IMG/VR virus record: IMGVR_UViG_3300046167_000334
Location: 1 to 46,724 of that record
Length of the DNA stretch: 46,724 nucleotides
Source of the DNA: a virus
Direction: 5' to 3' (one strand)
Shown here: positions 40,371 through 46,724 of the stretch, piece after piece
Layout: each line of letters starts with the position of its first letter
Numbering within the stretch: position 1 is the first letter of the stretch
Program-made: the position numbers and the translations under genes
Notes under the pieces: generated by a model
The model's database searches: none
Seen by the model: the letters and a program-made list of their open reading frames with translations, nothing else
Told to the model about the DNA's origin: nothing

Positions 40371-40922
40371 TTAGAAGTTGTAGTCGTAGTGCTTGATAGC
40401 CGCAGTATGAAGGCTGTGACGCCCGTGGCTGCTTTTCCACGAACCGTCCTTCTGGAGACGAGCGCGAACTGTGTAGCCTTCTGGGTCTGACTTAATGATC
40501 CAAGCGTTGCGCTGATCGCCATTGTTGGTGCAATGACCAGCGAAGCCACCTGAGACAAACTCAGGCTTCCAGTCGGGGTGCCGCTCTGCGCTCATGGAGC
40601 GCAATTCGATTGTTTTGTTGGAGACAACACGCACGATCTCAAATGGTGTTGTATCGCTATAGCCGTTCTGATTGGCGTGAGTGTAATTGATCTCTTCGAT
40701 CTCGTAAGAATGTTTTTGTGGGAAAGCACCAGCACGGCGTACTGGAAGCTCTTCGATTACCGCTTCAGCTTCAGCAGCGGTACTCCAAGTGGCCCGTGGG
40801 CTGTTTGAACGGCGAAGAAAGTCACGCTTTGCCTTATACTCAATAACATATTCTTCTTGTGTATTGGCTTCTGGCGCGGCGATAAATCTGCTAGTAACTT
40901 TGATTGCGAATTTCTTGAACAT
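40371..40922 (-). CDS. Conserved hypothetical early protein, 183 aa
   Basis: The N-terminal MFKKFAIKVTSRFIAAPEAN is followed by a helical section. The conserved-looking C-terminal half has KPEFVSGGFAGHCTNNGDQR and a final VRARLQKDGSWKSS with HYDYNF end. The EFVxGGFAGHCxNN and KxGxW...YDYNF patterns I recall from several phage hypothetical proteins. His and Cys in GGFAGHC could be catalytic or metal ligands, but nothing proves it. First gene after the 25-base promoter box. Confidence 0.65.
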   Translation of the reverse strand: MFKKFAIKVTSRFIAAPEANTQEEYVIEYKAKRDFLRRSNSPRATWSTAAEAEAVIEELPVRRAGAFPQKHSYEIEEINYTHANQNGYSDTTPFEIVRVVSNKTIELRSMSAERHPDWKPEFVSGGFAGHCTNNGDQRNAWIIKSDPEGYTVRARLQKDGSWKSSHGRHSLHTAAIKHYDYNF

Positions 40923-40962
40923 TGGGTCTCTCCATTTTTTGAGTTTTTGATCTTACACAATA

Positions 40963-40990
40963 CATATAGGCATTCTGATCGGAGATACAA
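40963..40990 (-). promoter_or_regulatory. Second - strand promoter with the shared 25-base box
   Basis: TTGTAT (40985-40990) and TATATG (40963-40968) are separated by 16 bases on the - strand. The 25-base box 40944-40968 is identical to 39164-39188. No dyad overlaps this copy. Confidence 0.6.
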
Positions 40991-40999
40991 TAGCAGAAT

Positions 41000-41090
41000 A
41001 CAAATTAAATATATTTAATTAATATATGGGGGGAATATATGGGGGGAAAATGGGGGGAAGCCAAAATGGGTGACTTTCCCCCGATGCAAC
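41000..41090. repeat. AT-rich palindrome next to three ATGGGGGGAA repeats (possible origin or structured element)
   Basis: An 18-bp perfect palindrome AATTAAATATATTTAATT (41003-41020) sits in a nearly pure A/T stretch. Beside it are three ATGGGGGGAA units with G6 tracts at 41028-41033, 41041-41046 and 41052-41057, plus GGG at 41068-41070. The layout of short G-rich iterations beside an AT-rich block resembles small replication origins; a G-quadruplex on the + strand is the alternative. It lies in the largest gap of the - strand arm. Confidence 0.5.
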
Positions 41091-41420
41091 TTATGCTGCG
41101 ATTTGATATAGCCAGCAATTCATGTGGCCTTTGCCCCCGTTTCTTGATCGGACGTGAGCTTTTTTAACAACCAAGCCAGCATCAACAGCGTGGCGAATCG
41201 TTCCACACACATTGTGAGAGTTTTTCTTCAGCAGCCGTGCAATGTCTTGGCTCGTCATTGGCCCATGCTTTTCCAACACTCTCAAGATCGGCGTAAACGC
41301 GCCAGTATCTGTCCGACTGCGCTTTTCCCCTCTATCGCACGGCAGCGGTGGTCGCAGAGGCTTGCCGCTTGGGCCTTTCGTTCTCGCTTGTAGTCTTTCA
41401 AATTCCAGCCATTTATTCAT
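41091..41420 (-). CDS. Winged-helix DNA-binding protein, 109 aa
   Basis: The basic N-terminus is followed by a winged helix at about residues 40-100. ILRVLEKHGPMTSQDIARLL gives helices 1-2, NSHNVCGTIRHAVDAGLVV the recognition helix, and SRNGGKGHMNCWLYQIA the wing strands. This resembles MarR/LexA-like or phage replication/regulatory winged-helix proteins. It could bind the adjacent AT/G-rich element or the 39191 dyad; that is inference. Confidence 0.7.
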   Translation of the reverse strand: MNKWLEFERLQARTKGPSGKPLRPPLPCDRGEKRSRTDTGAFTPILRVLEKHGPMTSQDIARLLKKNSHNVCGTIRHAVDAGLVVKKAHVRSRNGGKGHMNCWLYQIAA

Positions 41421-41432
41421 CTGTTCTCTCCC

Positions 41433-41615
41433 TCAGATTTGGTAATCGTTTTGTCTCAGTCCACTCACAAAGTTTTTAAGCTCCTGTCGCGCCAACCAAA
41501 GATCGTTCTGTGCATCTGGCACTGGGCTTGTGCGATAAGCCTCCCCCTCTAAACGATCAACTTGGCCTCTCAAATGGCGCAGTTCAGCCTCATGGGCTGG
41601 CGTTAGTTTTTTCAT
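41433..41615 (-). CDS. Small helical protein, 60 aa
   Basis: Two charged helices (MKKLTPAHEAELRHLRGQVD and LWLARQELKNFVSGLRQND) separated by a Pro-containing linker. ATGA overlap with the upstream acetyltransferase. Not recognised. Confidence 0.6.
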   Translation of the reverse strand: MKKLTPAHEAELRHLRGQVDRLEGEAYRTSPVPDAQNDLWLARQELKNFVSGLRQNDYQI

Positions 41616-42208
41616 TTTTCTACAGCCTCCTCAATAAATTTACGATAATCCACCGTTGATTTTCCACGGCGAAAACTGTTTTGTGAAAAGCCTTTTTTCC
41701 TGCCTTTCGCCCAAACGGAAGCACTCTTTTTTTTATTCGATGGCTCAGTGGTCATCATTGGGAATAGTGTAGGTTGCAATTGCAGGAACCAGTGATTTAT
41801 ATCTCGTCTGCGCCGTATCCCACCTTGCGTGATGCGCTCACACTCAAACCCCATTGATCTCCAAAAACCATTCGCTTCTATGTCCGATCCGCAGCGCAAT
41901 GAAATTGCATTGCTTGCCATGCCACTTGCCATCTTTATTAAAAAACGAACAAGCTCTGCACCATAAAGTTTTCCGCGCAAATCGTATTGAATACATGCTT
42001 GGTGTATTTTCAAAGTTTCTCCAAACGAGCCATGATAAATATATCCAGCAGGATCATTATTCACCCGTGCCAATAATATTCTGTGGTTATCGACTTCACG
42101 CTCAAAAACTTGCTTTGGATAAAATGCTAACTGTTCAGCGTTCTTTCTTTGGAGGCTGTCGATATACGTCAAATCAGACGCAATGGCAGGAGCAACTTCA
42201 ATGGTCAT
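41612..42208 (-). CDS. GNAT-family acetyltransferase, 198 aa
   Basis: The start at 42208 (MTIEVAPAIASDLTYIDSLQ) overlaps the end of the VRR-NUC gene; an upstream extension belongs to that gene. Strands NHRILLARVNNDPAGYIYHG and helix RGKLYGAELVRFLIKMASGM correspond to GNAT motif A. NGFWRSMGFECERIT is motif B. A basic C-terminal tail (about 150-198, NKKKSASVWAKGRKKGFS) is added. It modifies an amine on an unknown target. A second GNAT in the window after 31439. Confidence 0.8.
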   Translation of the reverse strand: MTIEVAPAIASDLTYIDSLQRKNAEQLAFYPKQVFEREVDNHRILLARVNNDPAGYIYHGSFGETLKIHQACIQYDLRGKLYGAELVRFLIKMASGMASNAISLRCGSDIEANGFWRSMGFECERITQGGIRRRRDINHWFLQLQPTLFPMMTTEPSNKKKSASVWAKGRKKGFSQNSFRRGKSTVDYRKFIEEAVEK

Positions 42209-42535
42209 TTTTTCAAAAACTCCAGCACTTGCTTCGACGCATCGCCTGCGCCTTTCCCAACAATCACAGTGTGGCCCACTGATCTCAGATATTCGATAAC
42301 TTTTTTCTGATCGGGAGACAGCCTGCCGCCCGTGGCCCTCTTCATTTCCACCCAAAGATTGCAGGAGGGGATATAAAGATCAGGGTATCCCCCGTGTAAC
42401 CCCCTCTGCCTTCAGCCGTGTCGCCACGCTGATCGATGCGCTTCTCACCGTTGGGGATTGCAAAGATCAAAGTGTGTGGATATTTGGCCCGAAACCAGTT
42501 CACAAAACCCACCTGTTCAGCTGTGCTCAGAGTGC
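42205..42535 (-). pseudogene. VRR-NUC nuclease, split over three frames
   Basis: Three frames together give the VRR-NUC fold. AEQVGFVNWFRAKYPHTLIF and AIPNGEKR come first. TRLKAEGVTRG is in the next frame. GYPDLYIPSCNLWVEMKRAT, GGRLSPDQKKVIEYLRSVGH and TVIVGKGAGDA follow in the third, ending at 42205. PD, E-x-K and the Gln of the RLSPDQK helix are the PD-(D/E)XK catalytic elements. Two single-base insertions explain the shifts. The start is unclear, near 42535. VRR-NUC enzymes act on structured or recombination DNA. A consensus error is more likely than decay. Confidence 0.75.
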
Positions 42536-43809
42536 TTAAAACGGTATGTCTTCGACACCCCAGTCAGCGATTGGGCCTTCTTGCGTCTCATATTTTCTCT
42601 CCACTTTCGTGTAATCAAACTGCACAACTCAAAATATTTCGGATTGTATGTGCTTGGTTTTATTTTGATGCGGCTGGGCCAGTTCCAAAAGTGGCACTCG
42701 TCCATCGCCTCGTCTGTCGTGTCAGCGCCAGAGGCCAGCAGTGACCGCCGCGCCTGATATCTGCTGGCCGCATAGCCACCGTGATTTGGACAAAGCCATT
42801 CGTTTACGCTTCTCATCCCGCAGTAGTACGTGACCTTGACTGAATCAGGTTTGCCCTCCTTGCGGTGGCGGTGATAAAGGACGCTGTCCACGTCCACCCA
42901 TTCGGGTTTTGCTTGGCCCGACAGCATGGCACCATCATAACTGCTGGAGTTGTGGTTTAGCGTTGGTGGTGGAAACTCATGGCCGCAGACGTGGCATTGC
43001 AGTGCCGCCGCAAAGCACATCGTCTGGCAAGACTTACATTGCTTCACGGGTGCCGTACCCTCGCCTGCCCCCGCAGATTTATCTTTGGGTTTCACCCTAT
43101 CTATGAAACCCAAACGCTGTACATTTGAGCCGAAGTCCAGAATGAGGGCATCAGTCTTTCCTTCGGCAATCCTAGTGCCACGCCCAACCATTTGGACATA
43201 CAAACCAGCAGATGCTGTGGCCCTGACCAACGCAACAACATCGACGGCAGGGTGATCAAATCCAGTCGTTAAGACGTTTACATTAATTAGGCAGCGGATT
43301 TTGCCGCTCTTAAAATCGGCAATGGTTTTCTGGCGTACTTTGTTGCTGTTGCCGCCAGTGATCACAGCGACCTCAATGTCGTGGTAATCAAACTCATTTG
43401 CCAACATATGCGCGTGATCGACGCCGCTGCTAAACACCAACCAACTTTTGCGATCTTCGCTCAGTTCTACAATTTCTTCGACAGTTTTTCTCACCAATTC
43501 GGGATCGGACGCAGCAGTGGCAAGGTCGCTTTCAATAAACTCACCGCCCCGTTTTTTTACGTTGGTCAGATCAATCTGGTTCAGACCGCCCTTCGATATG
43601 ACAGGCGACAGGTAGCCCTGCTCCATCAACATATCTATTGGAATGTCATGGGCAATGCCGTCAAAGATAGCGCCCTCGCCTTTGTGGAGATAGCCACTGT
43701 CCAATCGATAGGGTGTCGCTGTCAGGCCCACCACTTTTATCGCGGGGTTGCAAACTTTCAGATCGGCAATAAAGCGATTGTATCTGGTCTCAGTATTCTT
43801 GGGCAACAT
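42517..43809 (-). CDS. DEAH-box superfamily II helicase, C-terminal part
   Basis: Contains motif III GLTATP (residues 28-33), LVFSSGVDHA (124-133), motif V LTTGFDHP (180-187) and motif VI QMVGRGTR (206-213). A four-Cys zinc ribbon follows (CKSCQTMC... and CHVCGHEF, Cys258/261/272/275). The motif set matches phage SSL2/UvsW-like DNA helicases that unwind or branch-migrate DNA. Near the C-terminus a one-base deletion (about 42640) moves the natural end to another frame: ERKYETQEGPIADWGVEDIP then Phe and stop at 42536. The last 30-40 residues of this frame are therefore wrong. Confidence 0.88.
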   Translation of the reverse strand: MLPKNTETRYNRFIADLKVCNPAIKVVGLTATPYRLDSGYLHKGEGAIFDGIAHDIPIDMLMEQGYLSPVISKGGLNQIDLTNVKKRGGEFIESDLATAASDPELVRKTVEEIVELSEDRKSWLVFSSGVDHAHMLANEFDYHDIEVAVITGGNSNKVRQKTIADFKSGKIRCLINVNVLTTGFDHPAVDVVALVRATASAGLYVQMVGRGTRIAEGKTDALILDFGSNVQRLGFIDRVKPKDKSAGAGEGTAPVKQCKSCQTMCFAAALQCHVCGHEFPPPTLNHNSSSYDGAMLSGQAKPEWVDVDSVLYHRHRKEGKPDSVKVTYYCGMRSVNEWLCPNHGGYAASRYQARRSLLASGADTTDEAMDECHFWNWPSRIKIKPSTYNPKYFELCSLITRKWRENMRRKKAQSLTGVSKTYRFKHSEHS

Positions 43810-44193
43810 ATGCGCCTCATCGATTAAGATCAGGTCTGGTGCAGGAATGATGTCATAGCGCCCTCTCCCAGACCGACTGGATGCCTGCGAAGGTAATGGG
43901 GCGGTCTAAGACCTTCTGTTTCAGCCCCGCACTGTAAACCCCGTAATCAGCCTCTGGATACATTTTCAGCAGGCCATTGGCCCCCTGCTCCAGCAAGCTC
44001 TTTTACATGCGTCACAATCATTACCCGTGTGCCAGCAAATGACATAGCGTCCTTTACGATCTGCGCTATGATAGGCCGTCTTGCCCGATCCAGTGGGTGC
44101 CACGATCAATGGATTATCGCCAGCCTTGCTTGCCCAATAATTGTACAAGCCATCGACGGCTTCTCTTTGATAATCGCGTAATTCAAAGGTCAT
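43810..44193 (-). pseudogene. DEAH-box helicase, N-terminal part with three frame changes
   Basis: Starts at 44193 with MTFELRDYQREAVDGLYNYW and Walker A VAPTGSGKT (residues 31-39). The sense then moves frame to IIAQIVKDAMSFAGTRVMIV, again to LLEQGANGLLKMYPEADYGV, VLDRPITFAGIQSVWERA, and finally to YDIIPAPDLILIDEAHMLPK, which holds the DEAH motif and joins the intact part. Each step fits one inserted base (three in total, restoring the frame). The Q-motif region and motifs I and II are therefore all present. Confidence 0.85.
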
Positions 44194-44785
44194 GGGACAG
44201 AACTCTTTTTTCCGCTTGTAGCCTTGCAGCCACTGCCTCGTTCATTGTTAAAAACGTACCAAGATTGGTTTTCTTTCCATCAATATTCATCGATGCCCTC
44301 CACTTGCCCTTGTCTTTTAAAAAGCTAACGCCTTTGACGCCTGATGTGTTGGACTTACTCAATCCAGTATTAGCTGACTGCTCTCTCGCCGTGACCTCAC
44401 GCAAATTTACGATCCTGTTATCGCAGCCATCTCTGTTGATATGATCCACAGAGTTAGGCCATTGGGGATAATGACCGTGATGCAAAAAGAAAGCCACGCG
44501 ATGCGCCTGCATTTTTTTGTCATGGCCGCGATAAGAAATGCCACCGCATAAATAGTAGCACGTCGATCTCTCAGTCTTTACCCTGCGGTTCATAGCCAGC
44601 TTGCCACTGCGTTCTTTGTTATATTTAGCGGCAGCACCCGCAGCACTAACAAATGAACTGCCCTCGCCAGTGTCGTAAAAATCTTCCTCTGATCGATCCT
44701 TTGCGTAAATCAATCCAGTCTTTGCATCATAGCGAAACAAACGCCGCATCAATTCCAAATCTTCCCACCAGTTTTCCAATGTCAT
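44183..44785 (-). CDS. HNH endonuclease with AP2-like DNA-binding domain, 200 aa
   Basis: Residues 94-140 give the HNH core: AHRVAFFLHHGHYP, SVDHINRDGCDNRIVNLREV with His95, Asp114-His115 and Asn123, then an REQSANT segment. Residues about 145-193 (SGVKGVSFLKDKGKWRASMN and LGTFLTMNEAVAARLQAEK) match the AP2-like DNA-binding domain common in phage homing endonucleases. It likely makes a sequence-tolerant break and may be mobile. It overlaps the start of the helicase by 11 bases and the upstream gene by four, so it is integrated into the operon. Confidence 0.88.
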   Translation of the reverse strand: MTLENWWEDLELMRRLFRYDAKTGLIYAKDRSEEDFYDTGEGSSFVSAAGAAAKYNKERSGKLAMNRRVKTERSTCYYLCGGISYRGHDKKMQAHRVAFFLHHGHYPQWPNSVDHINRDGCDNRIVNLREVTAREQSANTGLSKSNTSGVKGVSFLKDKGKWRASMNIDGKKTNLGTFLTMNEAVAARLQAEKRVLSHDL

Positions 44786-45066
44786 TTTACAATTTTCCCC
44801 AGAAAGTCATCAGCATCTTTTTGCGCTTTCAAGATTGTCTCTTGGCTCATAATTGGCACACCTATTTCGTCAGCGTCCAAATCGGCTGAGATGTTGTCTG
44901 CGACATTGTTTGACACACGATCTTTTATTTTATGCCATTCCAAATTTAACCCAAACATTCCAAGCAGCACCGTAAAAATGCAGGCCATTTCTTCCTGCTC
45001 AATTTCGTCAGGCAAGGTTAAGTACAGAGCATTCACGATATCCATCATTTCACTTGGCGTCTTCAC
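44782..45066 (-). CDS. Hypothetical early protein, 94 aa
   Basis: Begins MKTPSEMMDIVNALYLTLPD and has IEQEEMACIFTVLLGMFGLN, an acidic centre and a helical C-terminus. The start overlaps the end of the Cas4-like nuclease gene. Acidic and helical, possibly a partner protein for the neighbouring nucleases. Not recognised. Confidence 0.65.
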   Translation of the reverse strand: MKTPSEMMDIVNALYLTLPDEIEQEEMACIFTVLLGMFGLNLEWHKIKDRVSNNVADNISADLDADEIGVPIMSQETILKAQKDADDFLGKIVK

Positions 45067-45979
45067 TAAACTTCTCCCTCAATTCCTCGCTGTTGTCTTG
45101 ATTGCGAATGACGCCTTTCGGTGTTTGATACTCCACGAAATCATCTCCAGCGTCTATGATTTCCCAATCGTCAGGAACCATAAACGGATTAAACAGGTGG
45201 CCCCCCGCGCCCTCCTTGCGGCTCCAAGTGCCGTCCCTCTCTGGGGTGCTGTGGGCGTCCGTCCGATCATTAACCTCTGGCAATTCACCACCGTGGCAAA
45301 TCGGAATATAATTGCAAAACCGACAGGCAAACTTTGACGGGTCGTGGCTGATCTTAGACGGTGGCTTTTCATCAAAGATGATATTGCTGGCCTTGCTGAT
45401 TAGCATCTCACCCTCTGCCCGATCCCGCTTGATCCGCTCTGCGTAAATCTCATCTGTGTTTTTATTCACCGCAAAGAAATAGCAACGATCAATGTCAGCC
45501 AAGTGCATTCCAACTTGGCACTGCGCCCAGTAGATCGGCTTGCTGATCCTGACGCCCTTCATCTTGGTCTGAGCAAAGCTCTTGTCGTTCATCGTTTTAA
45601 ATTCCAGCGTATGTGTCTCTTTGCTTTCTGGGAAGCCAACGCCAATTCCATCTAAGCTAAGTCCAAAATGACCACCACAGGCCGTGTAATTAATCTGTCG
45701 GCCCGTTTCTGGATCGACCTCCCACACCTCGACACCAATCGCCCTCAAGTTTGCCACAATCCGCTCTTCCTCGCGGTCACCCGTTTCAAACAGGCGCAGC
45801 ATACGCCCCTCAAAGCTCTGTGAGCTTGCGTGTCGAAACTGATACCACAATGCCCGACTGCACGGGTTGCCTATCTGGCTCCCCCCCAGATGCGGCCTGT
45901 GGCCGTTCTCGCGGCTGGTCTCGTAGTGTTCGTAAATTTTCTGCACTGTGGTGGGCTGCATATATTTTTCAAGGTTCAT
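45050..45979 (-). CDS. Cas4-like PD-(D/E)XK exonuclease with Fe-S cysteines, 309 aa
   Basis: The nuclease core is GHFGLSLDGIGVG (Asp110), HTLEFKTMND (Glu126, Lys128) and IYWAQCQVGMHL (Gln153/155), the RecB-family order. Cys40 (IGNPCSRALWYQF) with Cys219, Cys222 and Cys228 (FACRFCNYIPICHG) makes the split four-Cys set that binds a 4Fe-4S cluster in Cas4, AddB and Dna2 proteins. It probably resects DNA ends for the phage's recombination system with the neighbouring DUF669 and Sak4-type proteins. The acidic C-terminal tail is variable. GGAG-type ribosome site. Confidence 0.87.
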   Translation of the reverse strand: MNLEKYMQPTTVQKIYEHYETSRENGHRPHLGGSQIGNPCSRALWYQFRHASSQSFEGRMLRLFETGDREEERIVANLRAIGVEVWEVDPETGRQINYTACGGHFGLSLDGIGVGFPESKETHTLEFKTMNDKSFAQTKMKGVRISKPIYWAQCQVGMHLADIDRCYFFAVNKNTDEIYAERIKRDRAEGEMLISKASNIIFDEKPPSKISHDPSKFACRFCNYIPICHGGELPEVNDRTDAHSTPERDGTWSRKEGAGGHLFNPFMVPDDWEIIDAGDDFVEYQTPKGVIRNQDNSEELREKFSEDAK

Positions 45980-46036
45980 CTTGGCTCCTCTCTATTTGTA
46001 AATGGGGCAGCAAAAGCCACCCCATTGCAAAATAGA

Positions 46037-46480
46037 TTATCTTTTCCAAGGTGGAGCAGCCGCCGCCTGTGGTGCAGCCGCTGGAGCCGCACCAGCACTT
46101 GCATACCCCTTAACGTCATTACTGGCTTCATAGCCATTAGACGCTGGCCGTACCGCCAGCTTGACCATCAGTGGCTTGTCCAGCAATTCCTCCGAATTAT
46201 GCAGAGGAACCTGCAACGCCGCGCCAATAGACTTGAGAGTGCGAGTTGCGATCTCAACGGCGGTGGCGTTAGGGTTCTCAAGGTTCAATCTGTCGAACAC
46301 CACACGGCCAGTGTAGTGGCCCTCAATCACTTCAATCTTCAACTGAAGATATGATCCAGTCTGCGCCTTCGTAGGCTTCTGTTCGTGATCGGTAATCACG
46401 CACTTGTAATTGCCTGCTGGCAGCGGCTCAAACGATGGTGCCACTTCCACTGCGTCGAAGTTAATATTGCTAAAGTCCAT
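46037..46480 (-). CDS. DUF669-like single-strand-binding candidate, 147 aa
   Basis: Starts MDFSNINFDAVEVAPSFEPL, PAGNYKCVITDHEQKPTKAQ and GSYLQLKIEVIEGHYTGRVV, then the VFDRLNLENPNATAVEIATR and LKSIGAALQVP pattern of the DUF669 family. The end is an Ala/Pro-rich flexible tail (about residues 125-147) finishing WKR. DUF669 proteins usually accompany phage recombinases and are thought to act as SSB-like partners. Located between a Sak4-type protein and a Fe-S nuclease, it fits that role. Confidence 0.87.
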   Translation of the reverse strand: MDFSNINFDAVEVAPSFEPLPAGNYKCVITDHEQKPTKAQTGSYLQLKIEVIEGHYTGRVVFDRLNLENPNATAVEIATRTLKSIGAALQVPLHNSEELLDKPLMVKLAVRPASNGYEASNDVKGYASAGAAPAAAPQAAAAPPWKR

Positions 46481-46491
46481 TTTAGTTTCTC

Positions 46492-46724
46492 CTACTCTGT
46501 TAAAAAGTCTGCAAAAGGGTTGCGGTCAAAAGTGAACGGCAGCGGCTCACTGATGTTGAAACGATTTTTGGTGATAGATGCCGCCTGCGGATGGCAGATG
46601 ATTTCGCGCTCACCCGTACTAATTGCACGTTTCTTGTCGCCCTCGCCATTTCTGACGAAAGTCTTTAGCCTGATCATCGCCACAAGATCGACATTGTCTG
46701 TATAGTGGGGTAGTGACTTTCTGT
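46492..46724 (-). CDS. Sak4/AAA-type recombinase or ATPase, C-terminal fragment (cut by window edge)
   Basis: The reading frame is open through the right edge. Only the C-terminus is present: VDLVAMIRLKTFVRNGEG, KRAISTGEREIICH, SITKNRFNISEPLPFTF, NPFADFL. This matches the last strands of phage AAA_24/Sak4-type RecA-like proteins (RLK, RE(L/I)xC, xSKNRFxIxEPLxF). The ATPase motifs lie beyond the edge. A short frame starting at 46683 is not its true start. Next to DUF669 and a nuclease, it completes a recombination module. Confidence 0.75.
   Translation of the reverse strand, partial: RKSLPHYTDNVDLVAMIRLKTFVRNGEGDKKRAISTGEREIICHPQAASITKNRFNISEPLPFTFDRNPFADFLTE

Noticed and set aside
41023-41060. 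CRISPR-like array from repeated ATGGGGGGAA units
   Set aside because: Units are about 10 bases with 1-5 base gaps, far too short for repeats and spacers, and no cas operon is present; the Cas4-like nuclease is a phage recombination enzyme.
42209-42355. N-terminal extension of the early GNAT protein
   Set aside because: The extension is Arg/Cys-rich nonsense in the shadow of the VRR-NUC reading, while MTIEVAPAIASDLTYI at 42208 is a normal GNAT start.
1-46724. tRNA genes
   Set aside because: No convincing cloverleaf with a TTCGA-type T arm and acceptor pairing was found by eye; a covariance-model scan would be decisive.

Overview
This window looks like most of the genome of a tailed double-stranded DNA phage with a short-tail (podovirus-type) virion. 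The evidence is a large P22/T7-like portal, P22 gp4-like and gp10-like tail proteins, an HK97-type capsid gene and a run of large 'ejection' proteins, with no tape-measure, tail-tube or sheath genes. The host is probably a marine or environmental alphaproteobacterium. That is an inference from a gene-transfer-agent type 3-TM holin, an IGHNNPPP motif and many small protein families I recall from marine phages. No integrase, lysogeny repressor, RNA polymerase or DNA polymerase is visible. The right edge cuts through a gene, so replication genes may lie outside.

Layout: (1) 0-4.6 kb, + strand: a small membrane peptide, a terminator, terminase small and large subunits, and the portal. (2) 4.5-16.6 kb, + strand: an unusually long accessory block between portal and capsid. 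It holds many very small lysine-rich proteins, a protein with two EF-hand-like loops, two tandem ADP-ribosyltransferase-like proteins, and two proteins with domains otherwise found in giant 'polyvalent' phage/plasmid proteins. (3) 16.6-23.8 kb, + strand: a GroES-like co-chaperonin, scaffold, decoration-like protein, major capsid protein, terminator, head-tail adaptors, and a protein with a blue-copper-like motif. (4) 23.8-29.5 kb, + strand: a tail fibre with propeller-like repeats, a tail-assembly-chaperone-like protein, a lysis cassette (small TM proteins, 3-TM holin, M15 endopeptidase) and a gp10-like tail hub. (5) 29.5-36.8 kb, + strand: small virion proteins, a GNAT acetyltransferase and three large ejection-type proteins. 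(6) 36.8-46.7 kb, - strand: the early/middle arm, with small secreted and zinc-ribbon proteins, a papain-like peptidase candidate, a winged-helix protein, a GNAT, a VRR-NUC nuclease, a DEAH helicase, an HNH-AP2 endonuclease, a Cas4-like Fe-S nuclease, a DUF669 protein and the C-terminus of a Sak4/AAA-type recombinase. The two arms converge at 36780/36782 with one base between stop codons.

The late arm packages DNA, builds the head with a phage-supplied co-chaperonin, attaches the tail, lyses the cell and loads ejectable proteins. The early arm supplies recombination and nuclease functions. Two - strand promoters share an identical 25-bp box, and one carries a 28-bp dyad over its -35 element.

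Three regions (about 0.68-0.98, 4.62 and 42.2-44.1 kb) contain single-base frame disruptions inside otherwise well conserved proteins. I read these as consensus-sequence errors rather than biology. Most flanking genes are intact.
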